Shown here: positions 17,306-26,300 of the stretch, piece after piece
Numbering within the stretch: position 1 is the first letter of the stretch
Layout: the number at the start of each line of letters is the position of its first letter
Origin: Raineya sp964654605
Lineage (GTDB): Bacteria > Bacteroidota > Bacteroidia > Cytophagales > Thermonemataceae
Length of the DNA: 64,000 bases
Direction of reading: 5' to 3'
Assembly (NCBI GenBank): GCA_964654605.1
Contig: CAZZLW010000036.1
Span: forward strand, 1-64,000
Notes under the pieces: model-generated
Seen by the model: only the letters and a program-made list of their open reading frames with translations
Database searches by the model: none
What the model was told of the DNA's origin: nothing
Made by a program: the position numbers and the translations under genes

Positions 17306-17725
17306 TTAGGGTTCTACAAAGCCCGTCATATACAATAGTTCCTCTTTGTTGATAGCATTACTAATAACCAAAATCACCTTTTTTTGTTCGTTTTTTTGAT
17401 TGGGTTTGGGCGTATAGATAACGGTGATTCTGCCTTTTTCGCCAGGGCGAATAATTTTTTTCTCTAATAAAGTAGTAGTGCAATTGCAACTGGTTTGCAC
17501 CGATAAGATTTTAAGGTCTTTTTTGCCTGTATTGGTAAATTCAAAAGTATGAGAAACCGAGTTACCCATTTTTAGGTTACCAAAATGGAATGTATTGCTC
17601 GTAAAAGTAATGCGAGGAGCATTAGGCGTGGGCATAGTATCCCGAACTACTTGGGTGCTATCTTGGGAAAAAGCACTTATTTGAAAAAAAACACCCACGA
17701 TAAGGGTGAATATCCATTTGTTCAT
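17306..17725 (-). CDS. Secreted DUF1573 protein
   Basis: A 139-residue protein starting at the ATG before a signal peptide (MNKWIFTLIVGVFFQISAFSQ). The in-frame extension to 17821 runs back over the neighbouring gene and is not used. The body is a single immunoglobulin-like DUF1573 domain with the usual ITFTSNTFHFGNLKMGN, HTFEFTNTGKKDLKI, VQTSCNCTT and the PGEKGRI turn. Such domains are common exported proteins in Bacteroidetes with no agreed function. It follows the TonB-C-like gene after a 43-bp gap, so they are probably co-transcribed. Confidence 0.88.
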   Translation of the reverse strand: MNKWIFTLIVGVFFQISAFSQDSTQVVRDTMPTPNAPRITFTSNTFHFGNLKMGNSVSHTFEFTNTGKKDLKILSVQTSCNCTTTLLEKKIIRPGEKGRITVIYTPKPNQKNEQKKVILVISNAINKEELLYMTGFVEP

Positions 17726-17768
17726 AGCTTTGCTTTTTAGGTTTAGTCCTTCAAAAATTGTGCAGTTT

Positions 17769-18311
17769 TTACTCTTTCTTATACGGACTAAACGTAATGG
17801 GTACGGTTTTTCGCATAGCAACTTTTTGCTCTAAATTGTTGGTAGCTGGCTCCCAGCCCCCTTGCGAAACTTCTTGAATAGCACTTTTGATTTTATCTTC
17901 AATGAGTTGCCGAAATTCGGCTTCCGTTTCTTCAGGGAAACCTTCTACAATTTGAATATCGGAAATAGTGGCTTCTTTACTTACTACAAACTTTACTATG
18001 AGTGTAGCAGAAAATTTACGTTTGCGTGCCTCTTCGGGGTAGGCGAGTCGTTCTTTGATTTTACGTACAAAAACGCTATCACCCTCTTTGAAATAGGCTT
18101 TTTTTACCAAATAAAATTTGCCTTTTTTTTCTTCTGTAACATTGCTTGCTTCTGCTTGGGTACTATCAATGGTTTGGGTGCTATCCACAGGTATTTCATT
18201 TTGGAGTGTATCGGTGGGGATAGGTTTATCAACGCCTGTGCTATCTTGGGCAAAGGCTTTGCCGAAAAGAAAGCAAAAAGAAAAAATCAAAAACCAAACA
18301 TACTTTTGCAT
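17769..18311 (-). CDS. Exported TonB-C-like protein
   Basis: A 180-residue protein with a cleavable-looking signal peptide (MQKYVWFLIFSFCFLFGKAFAQ) and a low-complexity Thr/Asp/Ser/Gln linker (about 23-60). The C-terminal domain has the TonB-C pattern: YPEEARKRKFSATLIVKFVVSKEATISDIQIVEG, then WEP and PITFSP. Genuine TonB needs an N-terminal membrane anchor and contact with ExbBD. This protein seems to be exported instead, so it is more likely a TonB-C-fold periplasmic protein than an energy transducer. No exbB/exbD is nearby. The DUF1573 gene lies immediately downstream. Confidence 0.7.
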   Translation of the reverse strand: MQKYVWFLIFSFCFLFGKAFAQDSTGVDKPIPTDTLQNEIPVDSTQTIDSTQAEASNVTEEKKGKFYLVKKAYFKEGDSVFVRKIKERLAYPEEARKRKFSATLIVKFVVSKEATISDIQIVEGFPEETEAEFRQLIEDKIKSAIQEVSQGGWEPATNNLEQKVAMRKTVPITFSPYKKE

Positions 18312-18417
18312 AATTCAAAAAAGTTCAGAAGTAAGGGGTTAAGAGGGTTTGAAAGTTTGAGTATATTGAAATTTTATTGCGAAGTTATGCAAATTTTGAG
18401 GTAAAGTCAAAAAATCT

Positions 18418-18449
18418 TTTGCTCAAAATCAAAAAAACTTATTACTTTG
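18418..18449 (+). promoter_or_regulatory. Promoter of the SDF symporter gene
   Basis: TTTG (18418-18421), 20 bases, then TTACTTTG (18442-18449) differ from the Bacteroidetes consensus by one base. The ATG lies 24 bases after the -7 box. Confidence 0.5.
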
Positions 18450-18473
18450 CTTTTCTACCAAAAAATAAACGCA

Positions 18474-19769
18474 ATGAAACTCAAATTATCGCTTACTACC
18501 AAAATTTTTTTAGGAATGATATTGGGCATTATTGTGGGTATCATTTTGCCCGAGCAAAAGCAAATAGTTGATGGAAAAGAAATTACAACTCCTCAAAATA
18601 TTTTCACGATAGGCTCTTTTACACTGCATACCCGCGATTTACAACTGCTAATGGATATTTTTTTACGGCTTATCAAAATGACCATAGCTCCTTTGGTGCT
18701 AAGTACTTTGGTAGTAGGCATTGCCAAAGTAGGCGATAAAAAGGCTCTGGGACGTATTGGCGTGAGAACCATTGGATATTTCCTTTTTGCAACACTTCTT
18801 GCCCTTTCTTTGGGGCTTGTTTTGGTAAATATTTTTCGCCCGGGCGATTTGCTTTCGGCTTCTTTACCCCCCCAAGGTACAGAAACAGGTATCAATGCTC
18901 AAATGAATACACTGAAAAGTTTTGTAGAGCATACTTTCCCCAAGAGTGTTATTGATGCAATGGCTCATAATGAAATTTTGGCTGTACTTGTGTTTTCGGT
19001 ATTTTTTGGTATTGCGGCAATTTCTTTGCCCGAAAATCAGAAAAATGTGATTATCAAGGCGATGGACGCTCTTGCTCACGTGATGCTCAAACTTATCAAT
19101 ATGGTGATGGGATTTGCACCTTATGGTGTATTTGGGGCAATGGCGGTGCTAGTGAGCAAAATCGGTTGGCAAAAACTCATAGAGGTATATCCTTATTTGA
19201 TTTTTACGTTTTATTTGGGGCTTGCCATTTTTATTTTTGTAATTTTAGGGGCGATAGCGGTGGTTTTGCGTTTGCCTTTTGTAAGGATTTTGAAAGAAAT
19301 TCGCCTGCCGTTTTTTCAGGCGTTTAGTACGGCAAGCTCCGAATCGGCTTTTGCACAACTCATTGAAAGTCTGAAACGCTTGGGCTGTCCCGAAAAAGTT
19401 ATCAATTTCGTAATTCCTTTGGGCTATTCATTCAATCTTGATGGTTCTATTATGTATATGACTTTCGCCAGTGTATTTATAGCCCAAGCCTATGGTATAG
19501 AACTTTCTTTCGCCCAACAAATTCAAATGATGCTTATTCTTATGCTCACCAGCAAAGGCATTGCAGGCGTACCCCGAGCCTCTTTGGTGATTATCGCAGG
19601 AACGCTTTCCTCTTTCAATATTCCACAAGAAGGTTTGGCTTTGCTGTTGGGTATAGACCACATTTTGGATATGGGCAGAAGCGGCACCAATATCGCAGGA
19701 AACGCAATGGCAACTTGTATTATTAGCAAGTGGGAGTTAAAAAATACTTCTGCCACTACCGAAACCTAA
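18474..19769 (+). CDS. Dicarboxylate/amino acid:cation symporter (SDF family)
   Basis: A 431-residue inner-membrane carrier of the DAACS family, taking up glutamate, aspartate or C4-dicarboxylates with H+ or Na+. The ATG at 18474 starts the family N-terminus MKLKLSLTTKIFLGMILG. Seen are the serine-rich HP1 tip (AFSTASSESAFAQLIESL), the TM7 motif SFNLDGSIMYM, the HP2 loop SKGIAGVPRASLVI and the TM8 motif DMGRSGTNIAGNA. The aspartate and arginine of TM8 that contact acidic substrates in GltPh are kept. The sodium ligand equivalent to GltPh Asp405 is Asn, as I recall for DctA-type carriers, which hints at proton coupling. An insertion of about 20 residues lies in the first extracellular loop (KQIVDGKEITTP). 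Confidence 0.92.
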   Translation: MKLKLSLTTKIFLGMILGIIVGIILPEQKQIVDGKEITTPQNIFTIGSFTLHTRDLQLLMDIFLRLIKMTIAPLVLSTLVVGIAKVGDKKALGRIGVRTIGYFLFATLLALSLGLVLVNIFRPGDLLSASLPPQGTETGINAQMNTLKSFVEHTFPKSVIDAMAHNEILAVLVFSVFFGIAAISLPENQKNVIIKAMDALAHVMLKLINMVMGFAPYGVFGAMAVLVSKIGWQKLIEVYPYLIFTFYLGLAIFIFVILGAIAVVLRLPFVRILKEIRLPFFQAFSTASSESAFAQLIESLKRLGCPEKVINFVIPLGYSFNLDGSIMYMTFASVFIAQAYGIELSFAQQIQMMLILMLTSKGIAGVPRASLVIIAGTLSSFNIPQEGLALLLGIDHILDMGRSGTNIAGNAMATCIISKWELKNTSATTET

Positions 19770-19842
19770 CTTGCTTGTTCTAATTTCTGAAAAAACTTGC
19801 TTTTGAGGGGCTTTTTTAGCTATTTTGCACAAAAAAAATCCT

Positions 19843-20424
19843 ATGCTGGGCTTGAAACTACCTACTGACCCTCGTTGGGTGAATTTGGCTGAAAAAAGCA
19901 TTGCGGAAATCTTGATAGACCACGCTTATTGTGAGCAAAAAGCCGCTTCATCTTGTATTTCGCTGATTGTCAAGTATCCTGATAGAGAAAAGCTCGTGGA
20001 AGTGCTTACCCCCGTGGTGGCAGAGGAATGGGGGCATTTTGAGCGTGTTTTGGAAAAAATGAAAGAAAGAAATATCCCTTTAGGACACCAACGCAAAGAT
20101 GAATATGTAGAAAAACTGCAAGGTTTGCGTAAAAAAGGAGGAAGTGCCGAAGAGCAATTGGTAGAACAACTGCTCATCAATGCAATTATTGAGGCTCGTA
20201 GCTGTGAGCGTTTCAAACTGCTATCGGAGCAAATTGCCGATGAAGATTTGAAAAAATTTTATTACGAGCTAATGGTTTCCGAGGCGGGGCATTATGTCAA
20301 TTTTGTTGAACTTGCCAAGGAATATATGCCTGAAACTTATGTAAAAGCTCGTTTGCAAGAGCTTTTAGCCCAAGAAGCTGAAATTATCCAACATTTAGAA
20401 ATTAGAGGCGATAGAATGCACTAA
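19843..20424 (+). CDS. miaE: tRNA-(ms2io6A37)-hydroxylase MiaE
   Basis: A diiron enzyme that hydroxylates the isopentenyl group of ms2i6A at tRNA position 37. The 193-residue protein starts at the ATG 19843; an upstream in-frame TTG at 19825 is not needed. Ferritin-like iron ligands are visible: Glu in HAYCEQKAASS, the EExxH set in VAEEWGHFERVL, Glu in IEARSCERF and the ExxH set in SEAGHYVNF. The trait is patchy among bacteria but frequent in Bacteroidetes. The UPF0175 gene starts 13 bases after its stop, which may allow read-through transcription. Confidence 0.93.
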   Translation: MLGLKLPTDPRWVNLAEKSIAEILIDHAYCEQKAASSCISLIVKYPDREKLVEVLTPVVAEEWGHFERVLEKMKERNIPLGHQRKDEYVEKLQGLRKKGGSAEEQLVEQLLINAIIEARSCERFKLLSEQIADEDLKKFYYELMVSEAGHYVNFVELAKEYMPETYVKARLQELLAQEAEIIQHLEIRGDRMH

Positions 20425-20437
20425 ACATTTTGATAAT

Positions 20438-20665
20438 ATGAAAACACTCACATTCAATATTCCCGATAATATTGATTTGGACAATACGCAAATAGCTATA
20501 CTGGTAGCGGGTAAATTGTATGAGCAAGGTAAGTTATCATTAGGGCAAGCGGCTGAACTTGCAGGACTGACCAAAAGGGCTTTTACAGAGTTATTAGGGC
20601 TTTACAATATTTCTATTTTTAACTATCCTGCTTCGGATATTTCAAAAGACGTTGAGAATGCTTAA
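20438..20665 (+). CDS. UPF0175 family antitoxin-like protein
   Basis: A 75-residue protein with a beta-strand N-terminus (TLTFNIPDNI) and a helix-turn-helix-like region (QGKLSLGQAAELAGLTKRAFTELL), the standard UPF0175 layout. Such proteins are predicted antitoxins of DUF3368 PIN-like toxins. Its stop overlaps the next gene's start by 8 bases, as expected for a toxin-antitoxin pair. It probably neutralises the toxin and represses its own promoter; both are inferences from the family. Confidence 0.82.
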   Translation: MKTLTFNIPDNIDLDNTQIAILVAGKLYEQGKLSLGQAAELAGLTKRAFTELLGLYNISIFNYPASDISKDVENA

Positions 20666-21113
20666 AACGGTTATTTCTGACACAAGTTGCTTAATTATTT
20701 TGAGCAATATTGGCGAACTTGAAATTTTACATAAACTTTATGCGAAAATTCTTACAACTAATGAAGTAGCGAGAGAGTTTGGTGAAAAATTGCCCGATTG
20801 GATAAATATAAATGATGTTTCAGACAAACACAAACAAAAAATTCTAGAATTACTTGTAGATAGTGGTGAGGCTAGTGTTATTGCATTGGCTTTAGAAAAT
20901 GTGGGTAGTACTCTTATTTTAGATGACCACAAAGCTAGGAAGATTGCAAATCAACTTTCAATTTCATTTACAGGTACAATTGGGGTAATTGTAAAAGCTA
21001 AATTAGAGGGAATCATTCCAAGTATTAAGCCAATACTTGATAAAATCAAAGAAACTAATTTTAGAATATCTCTTGATGTTGAACTGCAAGCATTAAAGCT
21101 GACAAATGAGTAA
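20658..21113 (+). CDS. DUF3368 PIN-like toxin
   Basis: A 151-residue predicted ribonuclease toxin of the PIN-like DUF3368 family. The start is the ATG at 20658 inside the antitoxin's last codons; a TTG two codons earlier is less likely. Acidic catalytic-site candidates are Asp in VISDTSCLI near the N-terminus, Glu in TNEVAREFG, the Asp/Glu in LVDSGEASVIALA, and the Asp pair in LILDDHKAR. The C-terminal FTGTIGVIVKAK block is typical of the family. It lies between miaE and proS, in a short accessory insertion. Confidence 0.85.
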   Translation: MLKTVISDTSCLIILSNIGELEILHKLYAKILTTNEVAREFGEKLPDWININDVSDKHKQKILELLVDSGEASVIALALENVGSTLILDDHKARKIANQLSISFTGTIGVIVKAKLEGIIPSIKPILDKIKETNFRISLDVELQALKLTNE

Positions 21114-21149
21114 AACTTATCAGTTTTGAACCAGTAATTTCTATCATTT

Positions 21150-22625
21150 ATGAGCAAACTAATCACACCTCGCAGTGAAAATTATTCGGAATGGTATTTA
21201 GATATTATCAAGCACGCAGGACTTGCCGAACATTCGGCTGTAAAGGGCTGTATGGTTATCAAGCCTTATGGCTATGCTATTTGGGAAAAAATGCGTGATG
21301 ACCTTGACCGCCGCTTCAAAGAAACAGGGCACGAAAACGCTTATTTCCCTTTGTTTATTCCTAAAAGTTTGTTTGAAGCCGAAGAGAAAAATGCTGAAGG
21401 CTTCGCCAAAGAGTGTGCCGTCGTTACGCATTATCGCCTTAAAAATCACCCTACGGAAAAAGGCAAACTCATTGCCGACCCCGATTCTCGGCTGGAAGAG
21501 GAACTCATTGTACGTCCTACGAGTGAAGCAGTGATTTGGAACACGTATAAAAATTGGATTCAGTCTTATCGTGATTTGCCTTTGCTTATCAATCAGTGGG
21601 CAAATGTAGTACGTTGGGAAATGCGTACAAGATTATTTTTGCGTACTGCCGAATTTTTATGGCAAGAAGGACATACGGCTCACGCTACCGCCGAAGAGGC
21701 AATGCAAGAAACCCGTCAAATGCTTGAAGTATATGCCGATTTTGCCGAAAAAGTCTTGGCTATTCCTGTTATCAAGGGTATAAAAACCGAAAATGAGCGA
21801 TTTGCGGGAGCAGATGAAACCTTCTGCATTGAAGCAATGATGCAAGACGGCAAAGCCTTGCAGGCAGGAACTTCTCATTTCTTAGGACAAAACTTTGCCA
21901 AGGCTTTTGATGTGAAATTTTTGAATAAAGAAAACAAATTGGAATATGTTTGGGGAACTTCGTGGGGGGTAAGCACTCGCCTAATGGGAGCATTGATTAT
22001 GAGTCACTCTGACGATAGTGGTTTGGTAATTCCGCCCAAAGTTGCACCTATTCAGGTGGTCATTGTACCCATCTATAAAGGTGAAGAAAGTTTTGCTCGA
22101 CTGAACGAAGCCTGTGATAATATCGCCAAGATGCTCAGAAAGCAAGGTATTAGCGTAAAATTAGATTTCAGAGAAACCCAAACCCCCGGTTTCAAATTTG
22201 CAGAATGGGAGGTAAAAGGCGTTCCTGTGCGTTTGGCTTTGGGATTGCGAGATTTGGAAAATCAGACAATTGAAGTGGCTCGCAGAGATACCAAAACCAA
22301 AACCACCATTCCTTTGCAAGATGTTGAAAGCTATGTGAGCAATTTGTTGGAACAAATCCAGCAAAGTATCTATCAGAAAGCATTAGAGTTCAGAGAAAAG
22401 AATACTTTTGAAGTAAATACTTACGAAGAGTTCAAGGAAGTAATGGAAAAGGGAGGTTTTGCTCTTGCTCATTGGGATGGCACCACTGAAACAGAACTTA
22501 AAATTAAAGAAGAAACCAAAGCAACTATTCGTTGTATTCCACTGGAAGTAAGAAAAGAAACAGGAAAGTGTATTTATTCAGGTAACCCTTCTTCGCAAAG
22601 AGTTGTGTTTGCACAAGCCTATTAA
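21150..22625 (+). CDS. proS: Prolyl-tRNA synthetase, archaeal/eukaryotic type
   Basis: It charges tRNA(Pro) with proline in the cytoplasm. At 491 residues it is the short ProRS without the bacterial editing insertion domain, common in Bacteroidetes. Class II motifs are visible: motif 1 in GCMVIKPYGYAIWEKMRDDLDRRF, motif 2 in VVRWEMRTRLFLRTAEFLWQEGHTAH, and motif 3 in WGTSWGVSTRLMGALIMSHSDDSGLVIPPKVAP. The anticodon-binding domain (KGEESFARLNEACDNIAK on) and the C-terminal Zn-binding-like domain (IRCIPLE...GKCIYSG) follow. It ends at the hairpin 22655-22697. Confidence 0.97.
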   Translation: MSKLITPRSENYSEWYLDIIKHAGLAEHSAVKGCMVIKPYGYAIWEKMRDDLDRRFKETGHENAYFPLFIPKSLFEAEEKNAEGFAKECAVVTHYRLKNHPTEKGKLIADPDSRLEEELIVRPTSEAVIWNTYKNWIQSYRDLPLLINQWANVVRWEMRTRLFLRTAEFLWQEGHTAHATAEEAMQETRQMLEVYADFAEKVLAIPVIKGIKTENERFAGADETFCIEAMMQDGKALQAGTSHFLGQNFAKAFDVKFLNKENKLEYVWGTSWGVSTRLMGALIMSHSDDSGLVIPPKVAPIQVVIVPIYKGEESFARLNEACDNIAKMLRKQGISVKLDFRETQTPGFKFAEWEVKGVPVRLALGLRDLENQTIEVARRDTKTKTTIPLQDVESYVSNLLEQIQQSIYQKALEFREKNTFEVNTYEEFKEVMEKGGFALAHWDGTTETELKIKEETKATIRCIPLEVRKETGKCIYSGNPSSQRVVFAQAY

Positions 22626-22654
22626 AGTTTCTCATAAAATACTGAAAATCACTC

Positions 22655-22697
22655 AAAGCGAGGCTTCTTTCACCGCAATTTAAGAAAGCCTCGCTTT
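22655..22697 (+). terminator. Terminator of proS
   Basis: A 12-bp stem (22655-22666 with 22686-22697) is followed by TTATTTTTTT. Confidence 0.8.
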
Positions 22698-22792
22698 TAT
22701 TTTTTTCAAATTTTGAACCTTTTTTCAAAATAAATGTTTTAACATTAAATATCATAACATCTAATTTGTTTCACAAAAAAAAATTTTTGATT

Positions 22793-23326
22793 ATGGCAAA
22801 TGAAGTAAAGTGGGTATTAGACCCTACTCATTCCGAGCTACAATTCAAGGTAAAGCACTTGGTTATTTCTACGGTTACAGGGGCTTTCAAGAAATTTGAT
22901 GCTCACGTTGTTAGTAACGGAGATAGTTTTGTAGGTGCCAAAGTGCATTTGCAGGCGGAGGTTGCTTCCATTGAAACGGGCAATAGCCAAAGAGATGAAC
23001 ACCTGCGTTCTGCCGATTTTTTTGATGCCTCTCAATACCCTACAATGCTTTTTGAAAGTACAGAATTCCAAAAAGTTGATGAGGAAAACTACGAACTGCA
23101 CGGAAATCTAACTATCAGAGGCGTGAGCAAAGCAGTGAAGCTATCGGTAGTTTATGGTGGTACAATCAAAGACCCTTGGGGAAATATTAAAGCGGGTTTT
23201 GAAGTATCGGGCAAAATCAATCGCAAGGATTTTGGTCTGATGTGGAGTGCTGTTACCGAAACAGGAGGATTAGTTGTGAGTGATGAAGTGAAAATAATTG
23301 CTAATGTGGAGTTTGTGAAAAGCTAA
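22793..23326 (+). CDS. YceI family lipocalin-like protein
   Basis: A 177-residue protein of the YceI family, beta-barrel proteins that bind polyisoprenoids or other amphiphiles. It starts at the ATG 22793 (MANEVKWVLDPTHSELQFKVKHLV). Family blocks seen are TGAFKKFDAHV, the DEHLRSADFFDASQYPTMLFEST signature, GNLTIRGVSKAVKL and the final NRKDFGLMWS. No signal peptide is present in either possible start, so unlike Escherichia coli YceI it seems cytoplasmic. It shares the terminator 23332-23363 with the convergent Oar-like receptor gene. Confidence 0.92.
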   Translation: MANEVKWVLDPTHSELQFKVKHLVISTVTGAFKKFDAHVVSNGDSFVGAKVHLQAEVASIETGNSQRDEHLRSADFFDASQYPTMLFESTEFQKVDEENYELHGNLTIRGVSKAVKLSVVYGGTIKDPWGNIKAGFEVSGKINRKDFGLMWSAVTETGGLVVSDEVKIIANVEFVKS

Positions 23327-23331
23327 AAAGA

Positions 23332-23363
23332 AAAAATCCCTCTTGCAAGAAAGAGGGATTTTT
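23332..23363. terminator. Bidirectional terminator between the YceI and Oar-like genes
   Basis: A 13-bp stem (23332-23344 with 23351-23363) with a 6-base loop has A- and T-runs on both sides. Confidence 0.88.
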
Positions 23364-23382
23364 GTTTATACGGATACAATGT

Positions 23383-26300
23383 TTAGAAAGTGTATCTAAG
23401 TCCGAATTGTGCTTGCCATACGGAGCGTGTGCTATTAGAATTGAGGTATTTATTGAAACCAACTTTTGCCTCATCAATGGTTACACGCTTGGTAACGGGG
23501 TCTTGGCTTGCTGAAACGGCTTCTACGTCTGCATTGAAGCGATACACAATGTTTCCTGTGAGTTCATCATATCTTACTGCTTGCAGAGGGTTGGTTCTAC
23601 CAAACTGGAATACGCCCCAATTTCTATTCAGCAAGTTTCCGATATTGATAATATCCCAAGTAATTTGAATTTGGTGCTTGGCTTTTTTGCTTGGAGCATT
23701 GATAGTATGCGTAAAACGCAAATCAAAACGATGATTCCAAGGAGCAACAGCACCGTTGCGTTCTGCAAATTTGCCACGGCGGTTTTTCAAACTCTTTTCA
23801 CCTTCAATGAAAGCATTGAAACCTTCCCATTGTTGCTGGGGGCTAATGGTGTAAGAGGCTGTTGTAATTAAATTGCCATTGGCATCAGTAAAACCAAATC
23901 GGGATACATCAACCCCCTCGCGTGTGAAGGTTTCTAACTGAATTTCCGAGGCATTGCGAGGAATGTAGATGAGGTCGTTATTAGGAATACCATCAAGGTT
24001 GATGTCGTTGATACCTCCTGTGGCGGCTTGTACAATGAAAGAGTGGTTATTGCCTGATTGTCCGTTGTAGAACAAAGCAATTTGGGAAGTTCCGTATTCG
24101 TTCCAATTGTAGGTATAGCCAAACGCACCAATTACTCTATGACGCACATTGAAAGCATTTTCAGCAAATACCGGGGTATTAGGGCTATTAGCACCTACAA
24201 TATTGTTGTTGAAGTTAGAGGCGGCAACGGAGTTTGTAGCACTCAAAGCGTCGCGAGCCATAGAGTGGGTATAAGCCAAGTTTCCGAAGAAATCTTTGGT
24301 ATTTTTGCGTAATTGAGCCGTGATGCTATATTGTGTGCCACCTTGTACGTTTTCAAGTACAAAAGCACCTGTAAAATTGGTGGGGTCTAAAAGACGAGGA
24401 CCCTGACCGAAAGTACCGAAAACAGGTCTGCCTTCGTTGTTGAGTACGCCTTGCTGTCCTACTAAATTGATGTTTCTGAAAAACATATCATTCATTGTGT
24501 AGGTATAGATAAATTCGGCAGTTCCGATAATATCCCAAATAGGTAGTTTCTGATCAACCCCCAAACTGGTTCTGAATACTTGTGGCAAACGCAAATCGGG
24601 ATTGGTAAGATTGACTACCGAAGTACCGCTTTGCCCACCTGCACCCGGAGGCAGATAGTTGGGGTCGCTTAGGATTTGGTTTCTTTGGGCAAGTGTAAGT
24701 CCTGCAAAAATTGCATTGAGTTGGGCTTGGTCTTGAATATTGGCTTGTCCGAAATCTATACCACTATTGCTATATTGGTTAGAAAGCCATACAAAAGGCG
24801 GTCTGCCTGCAAAAATACCAATTCCGCCACGTACTTGTGTTTTGCCATTGCCCTGTGCGTCCCAATTAAAGCCAATACGAGGCGACCATAGCACACGTGG
24901 CGTAGGGGTTAAATCGTTTCTTACACCAAACTTCTCTTCAAAAAGTCTGTTGCGGCTTACGGTACCGAGCATTAGAGGCAAATCGCCACGCAAGCCCAAT
25001 GTAAGACGCAAGCGGTCGTTAGCATTCCATTCGTCTTGCAGATACAAACCTAATTGCACTGCCGACCACTTCGCAGACTCGCGAGGGTTAGAGGTACGAG
25101 AATAATTCTTCAAATAAGCCGTAGGAATACCAGATTCAAGGCTGAAATTAGGTACGGAGGTGTCAATTTGTCCTGTTACAGGGTCGCGAGGGGCAAGGAT
25201 TGAGTTGAAAGTCCATTCGCCTGCTACTGCCTGAATGAATAGGTTATCAAACTGATAAATTTCATTTCTTGTACCAAGCAAAAACTTATGCTTTCCTTTG
25301 AACCAAGTAAGATGATTGGTGATTTCAATAAGGTTCTGACGAAGGCTATTAGCACCAGCGATGCGGTCTGTTCCTGTAATTACTGTTCCCAAATCCGAAA
25401 CATTCACACGCATACTGGGGAAATCTCTTTCTTCATTTTTACGAATATCGTAAATATTGGTGTAGCCCAATCTGAACTCATTGCTCAATTTGTTATTGAA
25501 GCGGCTTTGTACTTCCAAAACTGTGGTGTTGGTGGTGTTGGTGATTCTTGTTCCTGAATTGGGGAAGGAAAAAGTAGAGCTACCTCTAAAAATTTCTTGT
25601 GAAAAGGCATTGATAAAATTGTGGCGAAGTGTGATAGTGTGTTTGTCGTTGAGGTTGTAGTCAAAACGAACAAAGATTTTGTTGTTGTTTTGAATGTTAT
25701 CGTAGTTTCTGAGTGGGTCGCCTGGGTCGTAATTAAAGTTTTCAATATGCAAGCGGCGAATGGTATTGAGGTCATCAAGAATTTTTTGCAAACGTCCTTG
25801 GTCGTTGCGAGCATAAAAATCCAAATTGAATAGGTTGGGTTCTGTACGTCTGCCTACCTCGCCATTTACAAAAAAGAAAAGTTTATCTTTCATAATAGGA
25901 CCGCCCACACGGAAGCCATATTGATTGTCGCGGAAATTAGTAATGGTAATTTGGTTTTCAGCTACACGATTACCGACTAAATCTTGGCTTTTAATGAAGG
26001 CATATACCGAACCTTCTAAAGTATTGGTACCGCTACGTGTTACGGCATTTACACCTCCACCTACAAAACCGCTTTGGCGTACATCGTAGGGGGCAAGCAC
26101 TACTTGAATTTCTTTGATAGCATCAAGGCTGATAGGTTGTGAGCCTGTTCTACCGCCGGGCGTACCTCTATCATTCAAGCCAAAAACATCATTATTTACA
26201 GCACCATCAATCATTACGTTGTTGTAACGATTGTTTTGCCCTGCAAAAGAAAGACCACCATTGGCTTGTGCCGAAAATTGAGGCGTAAGACGTACAAAAT

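Noticed and set aside
17726..17821. N-terminal extension of the DUF1573 protein
   Set aside because: The extra 32 residues precede a good signal peptide and overlap the upstream gene; the ATG at 17725 is preferred.
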